Origin: Cardinalis cardinalis
Taxonomy: Eukaryota; Chordata; Aves; Passeriformes; Cardinalidae
Direction: 5' to 3'
Length of the DNA stretch: 64,000 bases
Assembly (NCBI GenBank): GCA_014549065.1
Contig: JACDOX010000140.1
Span: forward strand, 1,778,180-1,842,179
Made by a program: the position numbers and the translations under genes
Shown: piece by piece, positions 1 through 14,650 of the stretch
How the letters are laid out: each line of letters opens with the position of its first letter
Position numbering within the stretch: the first letter of the stretch is position 1
The notes under the pieces: model-generated
The model's database searches: none
The model's input: only the letters and a program-made list of their open reading frames with translations
Told to the model about the DNA's origin: nothing

Positions 1-3000
1 CTTCCCTTGATGTAGAATAGAATCGATTTTTTTACATGTAGGCACTGGGAAAGCAGCTGGTAGAAAGATGCCGGTCATTGTTTGTATCTACTGACAAGTC
101 CCTCCTTGTGGAATGTGAGCACTGACTACAGGGCTAAAAAGGTAATAGGCTATTCTTTGATGTGAAAAAAGTTTTAGAATTTGAATCTAAGAGAGCATCC
201 TGAATATGTTTAGATTTCCCATCCCCATTTTGAACTTGTCTAAAAGTGCCAGCCATAGATCATCACCACATAGATTATTCCAACCCTCTCACAGTCAAGA
301 GCTAGTACAGAATCTGTGAGAACTGAAAACAGTTGTCATTTCATTTGTTTCTTTCTATGGTTCAGTACCTTCTCTGGCTTCAAGATGCATTTGANTGGCA
401 GAAAATAAACTTATATTTCTTGTATTTAGTTCTTTAATTTAAGAAAACACAATGTTTTCACTGTCAGGGCATAAACTTTATTCCTTCTGTAATTTTTTTT
501 TTTAGTTTGAACCATTGACTAATAAGGCACATATTTCAGTCCATGTTTCTATAATAAAACTGACTGGTATTTGATCACTGACTAGCCAACATTCTTGCCA
601 CAGATTTTGAAGCCACATCTAGACATAATACTAATTCTACTATCAAAACCAATTATGGAACAATTTACCACTCTAAACCTTTAACTCAGTCCCATCTGTG
701 CACAAGTGGGAGAGGCTAATCTTTTTTTCCTTTTTTTTTTTTTAATTAAAAATCTGTGAGGCCAAGGANCACAGTTAAACATGACATTGATTTTATGTTC
801 TTGTTCTCTTGCTCACTTGGGATGGCAGTGCTCAGCGCATGCCAGGCAATACTCGTTTAACATGATTCACATGTTGCTATTTTTTTCTGTAAAATCCAAC
901 TCATTCTGTCATTGGTAGGACTAAATATCAAAAATATAAATCAGTGCAGTAGTTAAGGGCATAATATATTTAAAGAGTTTTAAAATAAGCTATAATTTAA
1001 TTCAGCAATCTAACAATCAGTAAAGGCTAAGTCTTATTTTCCTACTTACACGAGTTACTACATTGCAATGAGATTAGTCACCTAACATGAGTAGGAGTTG
1101 GTTCTGTAATAAATCTGCAAACACACAAAAAATTGAGTTAATCCTGAAATACCATTTTTAGCTTGCTCTCATTGTGTCTCTTTAATATTGTAGAGGTCTC
1201 CTAGTAGTGACAGTTTTAACCTTGGCTCTCCTGCTTCTTGAGAGATGAAGCCAGCCCTTCATCTGAAAGGTTTTTTCATAGTTTAATATCCTCATCTGTT
1301 TAACTTGAAAGCTAGGCTAAAAAATGAATAATAAATTTGATGAGAGCCGGTTAAAGAAAACATTGCATTGAATCTGGATTGCTCCCAGCCATCTTAATTG
1401 AACAAAGGGAAATTTTCCAAATACACCTTCTATATTGGCTGACTGCCTTAGTTCTCTGAAGCTAGAAGAAGTCCTTCCTCTCCAAATTAAAACACATCTT
1501 GTAAAAAAATCCCAAAATATTAAAATCTGCAGCATGAAGTTACACCAGAAGTAATGTAAACCAGATTCTTTCATTACAAGCTGGCACTAGAATTAAGCTG
1601 TCTGGTTTGGTGCTGGAACAGATAACAGATTTCTAGTTTTTAAGATTGTGTAATTTTGTATATTGATAAAAAACCTGGATTTTGAAAGAAAAAGTTCTCA
1701 TTATTTTTGGATAGGTGAAAACTCTTAGAAGTACCATCACTATTCCCTAGCAATGTGGAAGTTAGTCTGCAAGGTCTGACCCCAAACTGAAGCTGGGGCT
1801 GCCAATACCTGAAAGCAGTTAAAGAGAGACAGCTGGTGGCATCAGGAGACTCAACTGGAGCATGGGTTATTTGAAGATTAACCCAAAATGCAGTGTTTCC
1901 TCAAGGCACATCATCCCTTTGATATATTACCCCGTGGTCTGCTGTGGCCAGAGGTCTGCACAGCCTGATTTTCCAGCAGCAGCTGGAGGGCAGTGCAATA
2001 GGTAAGCTGATGACTATCAGTGAAAAAGTTCCAACCTTGTGATGCTGGTGCTTTCTGGCAGTGGGATGGGGTTTCTTCAACATTAAGCTGCCAAGGAATT
2101 CACTCTGGTGGTGGGAAGAGACTCTAGGAGAGGCAAAGCCAGGCTGGTGGTGGCAAAGCCTCTCAAGGGCTTTTCCTGGGGTGGAGGAACTGCAGCACAG
2201 GGGTTGGGACCAGTTGGCAGCATCCCTTGGCCATGAGCACTTTGAAATACAACATCCATGCATCCTTTTGCAAAAATCCCTTTTAAATTAGCAGGTTCTG
2301 NTTTTTGCCTGTTATGGCACTCCCAGGATGGGGTCTACCAAACCCCATGTTGGTGGCATGTCCAGGACCTTGCACCTTGCTCTGTAATGCAGTGTTACAA
2401 GGCAGTGCAGGTGGAATTGAAGGCAGTGGTTTGTAAGTCACATCTAACAACAGCCTGTGCTCCCACCATGAGACCAAAGGCTTTTTCCACATGGAAAGTG
2501 TACCTGCTTCTCAGGAGCAGCAGGAACATGTGATTTTCATAGNAAATAAGCCTAAGCAGAGAAAGGCAGCAAAAAGATACATATTTAAAATGAAGGGGAG
2601 TTGTTGATTATTAGCTGTACGTGGTATTTCTGTCTGCTCACAGCAGCAGTCTGCCTTGTCTTCTCTAGACATAATTCCCTGTATTTGTCACATAAATTGC
2701 AAGTTCATGGAAGCTGCAATTTACCATTGGATATATGGCAATCACAGCCAAATTATACTGAAAAAATAGTATACATAGAATTTAGCTTGTAGAGGCATGT
2801 AATAAAAGAATGTTTTTAAAGAGCCATTCAGGGTCTTAAAAGTTAGGGAGTTCCAAATTTCAAAGAGAAANTGGAATTCAGCTCAATTTTTGGTAATATC
2901 GTATCAAATGGCACAGACACATCCATTTCCCTCAGTGTTCCTGCCTTGTTTTCCAGAAGGATGGACAGACCTCACTGAGGGACAAGCAATCAAATGTTCT

Positions 3001-6000
3001 ACTTTCAGTAAGCTCAAGCATTACTTACACATTTTTTAACACAATCATTCACATCCTCTGTTGAATTATTAATCTCCTCATGAGATTTACTGTGATGATC
3101 TCTTTGCAATATTATCACTGTTTACCAACATTATTNAATGTATTCTTACAGCTCTGCTTTGAAGTTACTCTTCCCATAATTTTATGTCCAGGGACCTGAG
3201 ACAGAGAGACCTGAAGAACAGAAGTGAAACCCAGAATTATCAAATATTATCTAAATTTGAGAATGCCCAATTTTAGAAACTCAGAGCCTGACTTTTTTTT
3301 TTATCTGTTCAAGTTGCAGCTAGCAATTTCAAGTGCAGCTGTGAATGTTGAGCCTTTTTCTAATTTAGACCCAGATGTCTCCAATTGGGCCACAAGAAAA
3401 TGAAAAATGACAGAGGCAGGGATAGCATCAATCTCTCCAGGGCAGCATTCAATTGCCTGAAGTCCCCTGCCTCATTTTCTGCACATTTTATAACTTCTGN
3501 AACTTGTGAAGCAGAAGTCATGCTGACAACAATGAGAACAGATACATGACCCTGAAACCCTCTTTAATTATTTGATTGCAGATAATTTTTTCCCAGCTTA
3601 TTCAGTGCACAGAAAGAATGATCTCCAGAAAAACACTGTAATGAAAACAGAGCAGGTTGCACATGCATTTCCCAACTATTACGAGCCTCACTTTTCAAAG
3701 TCTGCCTTCTCTAATAAATCAATGGGAATATGTTCATGCAAAATATTGAAATAGTTTCTTAATAAAATGACCTTTTATCTTGTGGGNTTTTTTTCTTATC
3801 ACTGCTCTGTTCTGGAGAAAAATGGTCGTGTGGTGGAAGCCTAAGGCAAGAAAATAGGAAATTTATTTCCAGAATAAGTTCTGCCATAGACTTTCTTAGT
3901 GACCTTGGGCACTCCTTATCCTTGCTGTCATTCCCTTTCATCATCTTGAGGCTTGGTCTAGCACAAGGGTTGCTTCAGGGTNGCTTTGTGGTGCTTGACT
4001 CATTATTCTTGGTAGAGGATCAGATTCTTAGGTGCTATGAAAGTGTGAAGTATTGTGCAACAGCATGCTGCAACAGAAGTGTCCAACACCAAGTGTTGTT
4101 ATGGAATACTAATAATCGCATAATTGTATTAGGAAATAAGCCCTTAAAATTGTTTGTACAAGATATCTTTATTAATATCAGTATTTTGTCTTGGCTTGAG
4201 CATGATGATTAGGTACCAAGGCNCTGATGGCAAATATAAAATGTGCAGCGTCACTACTTGGCTTCAGAGCTGTACTACACAGAAAAACAAGTAAACACAC
4301 ACTGTAGGACATACTGGGATGTCCTGCTCATTGATCTGTACTACTTGGTTGCCTGCACCAAAATATATTTTGATGTAGTCCAAAACAATCTTATACAAGG
4401 AAAAAAAGTACTCAAGCTTGAGAACAGAGTACTCAAGCTGTGTCTTCATGAGGGCCATGTGTTTGGGACAAGCAGACANGCAGCTCTCCAGGAGAACTCA
4501 ACGCCACAGGATGTCCTTGAATGGGGTTGCAAGCAGCAGAAGTGTGGGAAGATAATGCTGTAGGTGGAACTGGTGAGATGGATATTGAAATACCACAGAG
4601 TCCTTTGATCATTTTAGAANATAGAGGAGAATGCAGGCAAAAAGCACAGAAACAAAATGTCTGGCAAAGGGTCAGAAACCACAGTTGTTAATTTGGGTAG
4701 ATGTTAAGATTTTACAAAGAGATTAAATTCCTCTAAAGTGGTATCTTTATGGGGAAAATATGATAGGTGGGATAAGTCTCTTCAATTTGAGAAGCAAAGC
4801 TATAACAAACCACAGTGCCTGTAATTTTAAACTGGGTAAGCTTAACAGGATAAAATTCAAGGGCTTTTTAGTGAGTTGGTAACTAATAATGGGAATACGT
4901 CCCTACCAAGGATAGTGGTGGATTTTCTGTCCTTTAGGAGTCAGAATTTGGATGCCATCTGGAGGATAGGCAGTAGTCCAGGACAAAAACATCAATATCA
5001 ATGATATACAGAACAATCTAATGATTCCTTTTGGCCTGACACTCCAGGAACTGAAGTTCACAGGAGTTCTGCCACTGACTTGAATGAAGGCAGGATTTCA
5101 TCTTCTGTTCCCAAGGCTTTAATAATAGAAAAGGTATTAATTACCTCCTCTCAAATGAAAGAGTCAGCGTGATGTGCAGTACCATGAAGAAAAGCTGCCA
5201 ACAGAAGCAGCAATGATGCAAATTGAAACCAACTTCTTTTTTTTTTTAAGTGAGTACTTTCTGCATTTCAGCTGCATAGTCTCTTGAAGCACATCTGTGT
5301 GGTCAGTTCTAATTATAGAGCTCTACTGGGACATAACCCTGCATACAGTGGGAACCAGAGCTGCNTCGGCGACTTTGAAAAGCAGCAGATGAGAGGGGGA
5401 GATCCCAGTGATCCACATTTTGCAAAAAGAATGGATGCAATTTTGATAATTGAAGGCAAGGGACGTTGTCAAAGATGGGTCAAATTGAAGGTCAACTACA
5501 TTCTCAGTGAAGAGAAGCAGGATTAACAGGGATGGATAATTCTGTACTCTGGAGATGACTGCATCTCTGCCAAAGAACCAAGAGAAAAGATAGATTCTTC
5601 TGCTTCACCAAGGTTGACTATTGCTTCAACTTCAGAAACTGCCTTATTTGTGTAGCTGCATTTAGGTACCTTGCCAGAAGTGAGGCTGCTGGCTGTGTAC
5701 TAGTTTCTGTTAATAAGACACATTTGAATGTTACAAATCTTCACATTTTCTATTTCTTTCTGTCTCTGTTGAGGGGGTGGGGGTGATGCACCATGGCAGC
5801 AGCATACTCTGCTCATTAATGGCTGATGAGTTATTTACCTTCTTCCATGGAAAGAAGAACTAGCAAACTTTCTCTAATAAAAAAATACGTCTGGTCTAAA
5901 AAAATATTTGTTAAAAGTCAAATACAGGAAATACTCTGATGATACTGAAGATATTGAAGGAATACTTTTGATTTTTCTGTTTTCATTTNGATTTGCATTT

Positions 6001-7092
6001 TGATGCACTGGTTAATGAAATGCAAGAGATCCCTTTAAGGTATGAACAGACTCCAGTAAAGCATGGATGTATATCCAGAGTGAGTGCACACCTAGAAACA
6101 AAACCACAAACATGTAATTGATCAAAATGTCTGTGAAGTGTCCTGTAAAAGGATTTCAACATCAACTGTTTTTGATAGTGAGTATATGTAGTGAAGCCAT
6201 CAGCACAGTCAAAGAATAATGGTTAATGCTACGCTTTAGATCTTTGAAAATGGAGAGAAAAGGAAAGCATAAATAAATGGGTTCCAGTTTATTGACTCTG
6301 CCTGGTATATGCCTTTCTCAGAATACCCTGAAATTCCAAACTGAGTTTGTAACAACCTTGTTCTGGAACAAAGACTATGTGACTGCTCCACTGAATCAGT
6401 GCTTCACTGAATCAGTGATTCACCATCACATTTTATTTGCATGAAGTTGCACTGGTTTTTTTCATGATAGTTAGAACTAGGACACACTAGGAATTTTGCC
6501 TTGCTCTTTTCTGACATGACCTATGATCTAAATAATTCACATAGTCTCAGTGCTTCTTGATCTCCTTATCCAAAAATACAGTGCCAGTTAAGCTGTACCA
6601 AGAATCACTTCAATGAAAATATTTGTATTTTTAAAGTTCCTTGCACCTTGCTGTTCCCTATTCTTTTTTTTCCTTTCTCTCAGGTGGTAGGAGAATGACA
6701 ANNTGTNNAAGAAATCTGGCTGGTCCAGCTGTACTTCTGCCTCTGGGCTAGATTGGAAAATAAGAAGATAATTGAGTAAAAGTCTTCTTAAAAAATGTCT
6801 ATGATTACTAGATTATTACAGGATNGTTTTACCATCACTGACCAAATTCAGACATGACAGGGCCATATGCAATCCTATTTTCTGTACTTTTGATATTACA
6901 AAAACCATCAAAGTCTTTATAGGTNCTGCTGAAATGTACTACATCTATTCACCATGAGAAGACAAGGTCCCAGTACCACAATGGTTTTTGTCATTTGACA
7001 GCTTCATCACATTAAACTTTCTCTTTCAGTGTCCCTGCACCCATTTTTGCTATACTCACAGTTGGCTTTTATTTCTCTTTAATATTCTATGT
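1..7092. other. Intergenic, AT-rich, no gene recognised
   Basis: Open frames are all short (120 codons or fewer), lack known domains and carry no splice-consistent pattern. A GC-richer stretch at about 1,890-2,530 was checked and matched nothing I recognise. Confidence 0.75.
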
Positions 7093-7344
7093 NNNNNNNN
7101 NNNNNNNNNNNNNNNNNNNNNNNNNNNNNNNNNNNNNNNNNNNNNNNNNNNNNNNNNNNNNNNNNNNNNNNNNNNNNNNNNNNNNNNNNNNNNNNNNNNN
7201 NNNNNNNNNNNNNNNNNNNNNNNNNNNNNNNNNNNNNNNNNNNNNNNNNNNNNNNNNNNNNNNNNNNNNNNNNNNNNNNNNNNNNNNNNNNNNNNNNNNN
7301 NNNNNNNNNNNNNNNNNNNNNNNNNNNNNNNNNNNNNNNNNNNN
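7093..7344. other. Assembly gap (252 N)
   Basis: Run of 252 ambiguous bases. Open frames crossing it are meaningless. Confidence 1.
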
Positions 7345-10300
7345 TCCCCAGCTACATTCACTGCTTTCTATTACACGTGTATCTCTTACACAGTTTAGGC
7401 AACTAGCATTATTTCATTGCATTTTGTTCCTTCTGATCCTGGAATACTTGGAAGTCATACTTTTTACTAAATATCATCATTTTCTAAAATCCAGAAAAGT
7501 AATTTAGGGCTTATTTGCAAAGCAAATGTCACAAATAGTGAGGGGCTTTCAAATTCTGAACCTTGCATCCCCTAGCTAGTAATATTCCGGCTCTTGTGCA
7601 GTCTAAAGCGGTGTAACTATCAATGTGACACTGCTGATCCTACTCAAAACACAGGAATGCCTCTTCCATGCCCCTTCTCTGGTTCACACACAATATACGC
7701 AGATGTACAACACCTTCACTTGAGTATTACATCAGAAACATCACTGATGTTGTCAGGAGATGTGCTGCATGGGTAAACATCAGGTGACTGAAAGTATAGA
7801 TTCGGATCTGTAGACAATTTTTGAATAATTAGACCATTTAAATAATCAGTTAAAATATCCTTCTTTTAAATTCAGTAGCAGTTCCAAGAACCTAAACTGA
7901 CTAACCATCATTGCAGCCATTAGTCATATCAGTAGAAATTATTGGTGCAATATTATGAGTAACTGGAGGAAATTCTGAAATCTGTTTAGTGTAGACTGCA
8001 CCAGCTGTTTGTGGTCACTCNGAGAAGATGGCAATGCAGCCAGTGGGCCCAGCTCAGGACAATACATCTGAATTCAAGCGTCTATTGTTGCCCACACACA
8101 GGCATCTAGAGCCTTTTGAACATCCCTTGGGCATTCTGCTGGGCCCTCAGCTCCAGCTGCAGAAGGGTTTGGGTCTTGCTGTTGCATGTGGCAGCTCTGT
8201 GTAGATGAGTGAGATGCACAGGGGCATCTTGAACAGCAAAAGCATGGTGCTGGTGGGTGCATGGGTGCTGCATCCCACTCCTGCCCTCTCTCAGGGGCTG
8301 TGGAAGTTTGGACAATTGTCTCACATGTAGACTTTGATATGCAGACATCTATGTGCAGGTGTTTGCCTCCTTCCCTGTATGCCGTTGAGGGAGAGAGATT
8401 CATTTCAAGAGGTTGTTTAGACATACCTAGGGCTGGTCCTAGCTCTGATGTGCTCTACAGAGCACATTTCTCCACAGATACTTTAGGAGNTCTCACAGCT
8501 GTCCACAAATTCAGAGTGAGACCCTGGGGCTGAACCAAGAGGGAGAAGAGAGAAGACACAGACCTCTGCCTTGGGATGGGCANGCTCTCCAGGCAGTGCT
8601 GGGTTTGTGCACATGCCCCTGCCAGCCCCACTGACTGCTGCCCTAAGAGGAGCTGCTGCTGAGGCAGGAGTCCATGGGGAGCAGTGCTTGCCAAGAGGTG
8701 GATATGCAAACCACAGACACACTGCAGCACAGCTGGGGATGGGCTTGTCCACCCCGTGGTTTCTACATCTGAGATCTGTCTTTGCAAAGCCGTGGGCATG
8801 GCCAGACAGCATTCCTAAAACTACACAGTGGTCTCTGGCTGTGGCACTGGAGGCCAGCTGCCCTTGAGGATGCACAGGAGGAAAAAGAGGATGACACAGC
8901 AACTGCCATCTATGATGAAAGCATCAGTTTTGTCAGAAAACAAATGCTGTATCTTCTCTAGCACTCTGCTTCCCTTTTTCAGTAAAGAAGAAACTAACTT
9001 CCTAACTTCCTATGAAGCTTCCTTACTCCATGCCCCAAATTAATGTTCTGTGCTTTGTATACAAAGGCCAATCTGAAATTATTTAGCTACTCCAGAAGGT
9101 ACTGACAGCCTTTGGGAGCTCACATGTAGCATCAAACAGCGTTAACATCCATGGACAGATATAAAGGTGCATTGGATATCGGTGACATCGCTGGTCTCAT
9201 TAAACTCATCCATATGCATGCTTGTCTTCCTAAAATTATCCTGGGGTGTGGGAGCCAGTCTCCGGCCATAGATGGCACCAAACAACCACGAGCGAAGCAA
9301 TCTCTTGTTACAGAGGGAGCAGCCGGCTGAGGCTGCAGCGGGGACAGCCCCAGCAGGCACACTGCCTGACATGAGGTGCCAGGAACGTCTCGGCGTCTTC
9401 CAAGACACGGTTCTGTATATCACCCCAAATCAAATAACATTTCTGAGTGTCACAATTATTTTTCCGCCTTTAATTCTCCTCCCTACCCCCGAGTTATTTA
9501 TTTTTAAATACAGGAACATATAGGAAGTCCTAGTACAGTCACAGAGAATATTGACACTTGGAAAAAGTGTGGAACAGGACCAGTGTTACCTTGAAGATCT
9601 AGCAGTCTGAATAGGTTTTTGCAAAGGATTGTATGCCATGAAGCCTAATTTTTATATTTTCATGCAATTAGGTAAAGTAATCCTATTAATAAAATGACGA
9701 AGCTGTATTTTAAAACCTTATTACTGGTTTTTATTCCAACAATAGTTACTTGGATGTGTTACCTGTGTTTCTCCTGTGCCTCTCTGAAACTTAAAGAGTT
9801 TATAAATTCCAGCCCAAATTAATTTGCAATCATGCTATTCTTTTCCATTTCTGCACCAATTTTGTCTTTTAGTTTAAATAGTTCTCCTCCCTACCTAGTA
9901 TTCCTCAGCAGAGCTTCCCACCATTAAACAGTGTAACTTGCACCCACATAGCCACAGGCTTAGAAGGAAGACATTTGCTCCTCTAGCCTTCACTTCCCTA
10001 CCTTGAAGACATGCCCAGAGGTTTTCTTTCCTTGTCTCCCAACAAAATATCCGTCTGCCATTGGGGCTNGAGCATCATGGGCAAAGGGCTTATAAAGACA
10101 CCAGTTTGATGAGGCCATCTGGAGGGCAGGAGTCAGCTAAGGTCAGGGGAGGGGTGAGTGAGGAATAATCAGGAAAGGGAAGAAGTGAGGGCATNGGATC
10201 TCTAAAGAAGAGGTGATGGGGTTGAACAGTGCTGCAGATAGCTTGGGGCAGACTCTCTTGACTAGCTTTGGAGGCTTCTGTCATTGCCTGCTGCAGGCGT

Positions 10301-12560
10301 ACCAGGGAGACTAGAAAACAGATATTTTGGGCCACATATGAGGCCTTTCTCAGCTCACTATTATCTTTGTCTGGAGTCTTGCCATTAGGGTCATCAGTCT
10401 CCTGCAGCTCACTAGCCTGATGGTCCTGTGACCTGCTGGTGTCTCACAGCTCTGTGCACCTTGGAGCCCACCCGTTCCCCAAACCTGGCCACCAAATGGA
10501 TCCCAGCCTGATCCTCCGTTATTTCTCAGAATACACTCCCTAATCANTTGCTTGCCTTCAAGCACAGTGTGCCATTATTCTCCATCCCTTCTCCTTCCCT
10601 CAGTTATGGCCACTNCCCTCACAGTGCCTTCCTTGCACAGCTGTACTAAAAGCTTTTTCCATTTGGGGAGGCTTATTACAAACATTGCAGGGGTAGAGTC
10701 AGACTTCTTTCCTCTCTGAAATAGGTCATCTGTTTTGAAATTAGAAAAGTTAGATGAAAACTGAACAACAATCTGATGAGCAGGCAAAACTAGGGATTAA
10801 TTTGCAATACTTCCCCAGAGGTGGGCATTTTGCGCAGATCTGCTATAGTTTGGTCCAGCTTTGCTACTCTCTTTGCAAACTTAATTGCATATATTGAGAG
10901 AAGTTTTGTGTATCCTTAGTTAAGAATGGAGGCTATAAAGACTGCATGTTGCTAGGTCTGAATTTGTGCTTTCATAATCCTCAACTGGGATGCCCAGTAT
11001 TACATTTGGGAAGACTCCTTTCCTTTCAATTTAGTCCATTTCATTTTAGTCAATTAATATTGACTGATACTGAATGATTGCTACTGGGACTAAAAAGAGC
11101 AAAGTACTACATGAATATGGAAACAGGATAAGCAAATTTATTTTGCAAACACAAANTTGGATTTTTAAGACTTTGTTCGGGTATGTCATTAAACAATAGA
11201 TAATAGATAAACAATAGATAATAAGTTCCAGAGATCAGGAGTTTGTGTGTATTCTGTAGAAAACTTTAGCTATGGAATCAATTATAGTTGCATTGTGAGT
11301 TTTGCCTTGGTACACGTGCANCAAAAAGTGCAGAAGTAGAATATTAAAAAGGTTCAGTTGGCTTAGCCTAAAAATTTTGTATTAACAGTGACTTCCTCTG
11401 AATTAAGAAGACAATATTTTCAGCTTCAGCGTGGAATTTATTTTCCGTAAATTCCTTCACAGAAATTAAGTNCAAATCAGACTACCAGATAAATTCCCCT
11501 GCAGATTCCAGAACACCTAGCATCAAACTGCTGTCTTTTAGATTGGATGAATATTACTTGTTTTCCAAAACCTAACAGCAGGTTTTGTATGACCTCAGGC
11601 AGCAAAACCATCTCCACATGCACAGGCAGGTAGAGNGTTCCCAATGTCCTCAACATGCCTGAGCTCATAGAAGATGAAAAGACTCCCCTGTCAGGCCCCA
11701 GAGGTATTTGGAGCATGTACTGATGGTGGCATGGAGGGTGTTATTTTTTCCTGACCCTGAAGCCTTCAAGCATGAGATTTGATTAGAATCATTGTCCCAN
11801 TGCAGAGCTGCAGAGAATTTTTGAGTATCAAGAGCATGGCAGGAAATTTCCATTTCTCTCTAGAAGACCACCAGTGGGTATATAGGGTGACCCTCAGATT
11901 CCAAGTGCACACACACAGACACACGCAGCTTTCCCTACCACACCCACAGGCAGGAGGGGGACAGCTAATTCACCTGAANGCATGTAAGCAGCATCTCTTT
12001 CCCTCCTGGGTGAAGCATTCAGGCATTCACTCCTCTCTCTGTTCAGCTAAGCTCAGAGGGAAATTACTAAACAATATTTCTATTTCCAAGAGTNGAACCA
12101 CTGTGGCTTCTGCATATGAGACATGGCTTTCCAAACACCTCCCTCCTTTCTTTTCTGAAAGGTTTTTCTAATCTCTGGATTATTTGTGGATCTCTTCGCA
12201 AGGCTGGTGCAGTGTGGGGCACTGTCCCAGCTGGGNGGAGTGGGGGACAGGTTGGCCCCCTCACTTGCAGCCCACTTTCGTCCTGACACGACCTCTCCTT
12301 CCTTACAGCACCATGATTTGTCTTTCTCATTTTCCCATTTCTTCTCCTTGGAGATGCTAATTTCCAGCATATTCTCTTACACTAAAATGCGTAGAAATAT
12401 GCTTTTTCCCCCAGTAGCTGGATCTTTCTTTTGTAGATGTTAGAGCAAAACCTACTGCATCGGCACTGTTGTACGCAGCAGATCTAGAGTGCTAAGTATC
12501 TGATTCCTGGTACACATTACCAATGCAATCTTCTGAGATCCAAAATCTTGACAGCAGAGA
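7345..12560. other. Intergenic, no gene recognised
   Basis: Contains a moderately GC-rich stretch at 8,020-8,900 with overlapping open frames on both strands (up to 139 codons), none resembling a known protein, and a short ATAGATAATAGATAAACA-type run at about 11,190-11,225. Confidence 0.7.
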
Positions 12561-12720
12561 CTTTGTGACTCATCCTGTGAGCCATCAACATAAATGCTGA
12601 ATAGCCTTGGACCAGAAACTGAATATTGGGAGACCTATCAAAACCTGCCCAATTCATTAGAGATTTCCATTCTCATCTCCCCTGGGACCTGTCCGTAGAC
12701 TTTTAGATTTAGCACTTGCC
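12560..12720 (-). mobile_element. Possible CR1 LINE internal fragment, antisense
   Basis: CCATCAACATAAATGCTGAA followed by TAGCCTTGGACCAGAAACTG resembles the antisense CR1 stretch 'cattgatgaagatgttgaacagtactgg(a/t)cccagtac'. Weak and judged by eye. It lies near a second antisense CR1 fragment. Confidence 0.4.
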
Positions 12721-12754
12721 TCCTTTCNCCAGAAAGAAGNTTTTAGATCTAAAN

Positions 12755-12832
12755 ATATAAATAAATAATATAAANTAAATATGTTAATATATACAATACA
12801 TATATACATATCAATGTGCTAAATATATATAA
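12755..12832. repeat. AT-rich low-complexity region
   Basis: Mixed ATA/TAAA/TATA runs without a single clean unit. Confidence 0.8.
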
Positions 12833-12974
12833 ATACTTTGCCAAAACCCAAGCAGATGCTATTGACATACTGTCACTATTGTCCAAACTGTAGTTAANTC
12901 AAAGACAGTGAAATTTGATTTAAGAAGATCTATATACCATGAAACTGTGACATTGATTACCTGCATTTTTCATA

Positions 12975-13190
12975 AAATCGTAGAATCATTGAGATTGGAA
13001 GACACTTTCAAGATCATCCAGTCCAACTGTTCACCCAGCAATGCCAATGTAACCCCTAAACCACTAAATCACATCNCCCACAGATGCAGACACATCTTGA
13101 ACACATTTCTANCCTCACCTCTTTGCTGATACATCTTTATAGAAACCATTCCAGTGTTTTGCCTATCAGGTTCCAAATATTTTTCCATCT
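12975..13190 (-). mobile_element. CR1 LINE fragment, antisense 3' end
   Basis: ATCGTAGAATCATTGAGATTGGAAG, then AGATCATCCAGTCCAACTGT and CACCCAGCAATGCCAATG are the standard antisense CR1 3' terminal pattern; the similarity fades after 13,190. Confidence 0.88.
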
Positions 13191-14449
13191 TTTTAATGTT
13201 GTAAATGAATATAATTAAATAGTTCAATGCACTGAAATATTAGTGCTAGTAATGAAAAAATCTCTTTGTTTATTTCCTTTAAAATCCTAGGTGTGACATT
13301 TCTACGATGGCATATTTGAAAGGGTGTAAATTTGATAGGCACTGCCTTGAATTTTCTCATGTTAATTTTATAAAAATGAAAAAGAAAATTCTGTGCCAGC
13401 TGAAAATTTGAGGCCATGGTTTATATTTTTCTTTTTGCCTACACAGTCTGAGTAGAGAACGGGTTCTTTTATGCCACTAAGTATGCAGAGGAAATCTGAT
13501 CTTCATGTGAGAGCTTCACCCACAGGCTTTTAGNAGCAGATTTGGGGACTCTCCCTGCCACTGTGGTGGTGAGTGTTTGGGGCTGCCCATCCCTCAGTGC
13601 CTGCCATGCCCACCAATGCCCAGAGCACCCCCCTGGCTATTTCATCTTCAGCTTCCTCTTGAGAAGCCAACACAAATTGAATACATTTCAGCTACATGGT
13701 TGGCAGGNTTTGTGTTTGCATCCTGGTCGCATGTGGTTCAACAGATTATTTTTATAAGCATTTAAAGAGCTGCAAAGAAAGCAACCTTTCTGGGTTTAGT
13801 ACTTTAATCACAGTTTAATGATGCACTGCGCTTTTACTGCTCCCTTGCTCTANAGATTTTCTTCCCCAACAGTTATTTCTGATCTTCAGGGTGTATTTAA
13901 GCACCACAAAATGCAGCAGATTGCAAAGCACTTACTGTGTATCTTGGCACTAAGTGCATTATCAGTCCTGTTTTTTTCTCCACAGTTATTACTTATGATA
14001 CTTGTATGAGGCCTTCCCCCAGATATCTTAATTGATATTGGTGATATTGATGACTGTGGTTTGAGAACTCTTGCCTCTATTGCTGCAGTGCATTTTGCCC
14101 TCAGATTGCACCAAATACTAGCAATCTTTTTTATTTTATTGTATTTTAAACCACATAGATGTTAGTGGATTATTTAAATAATTTTCCTTCAGTGTGGAAA
14201 TCAGCTTCCTACAGCTAGTTTGAAGTCATCACTCAAGGGAAGTCTGAGAAGATATCACAGTATGGCCACAGTAGCCCTGGGAAGGTGACTCTTAGGGAGG
14301 TTCAAGATTGCTCTGTGCACTCTAACATTTATCACAGGAGCAACAACCACCTTTGGTTGTTTCTTGTCACATTGCACAATGACAATCAGCAGGTTTTTTC
14401 TTCTTAACTGTCACAACTAATGAAAAATCCCAACAAAAATCTTGCTGCT
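13191..14449. other. Intergenic, no gene recognised
   Basis: AT-rich, no coding or repeat feature recognised. Confidence 0.7.
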
Positions 14450-14650
14450 TCATAGGATCACACAACAATTTGCATTGGAAAGGACTTTTAAGGGTAGTCT
14501 AGTCCACTCCCCCTTCAATGAGCAGGAAAAACTTCTACTAGNTCAGGTTTCTCAGAACCCAGTCCAACTCAACCTTGAATGTTTCCAGGGATGGAGTACC
14601 CACAACTCTCTGGGTAACTGTTCCAGAACTTTGAGACAGCCTCACTTAAC
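14450..14650 (-). mobile_element. CR1 LINE fragment, antisense 3' end
   Basis: CATAGGATCACACAACAATT, TTGGAAAGGACTTTTAAGGG, TCTAGTCCACTCCCCCTTCA and GAATGTTTCCAGGGATGGAG follow a CR1 3' end in reverse orientation. Confidence 0.92.

Noticed and set aside
1901..2263. 120-codon minus-strand open frame in a GC-richer patch
   Set aside because: No domain, partner exon or repeat match; a frame of this length is expected by chance in 64 kb.
7056..7406. Open frames of about 100-136 codons on both strands
   Set aside because: They consist almost entirely of the 252-base assembly gap.
8074..8902. Cluster of open frames (up to 139 codons) in a GC-richer stretch
   Set aside because: No recognisable domain, no splice-consistent continuation, and frames open on both strands, as expected from base composition.
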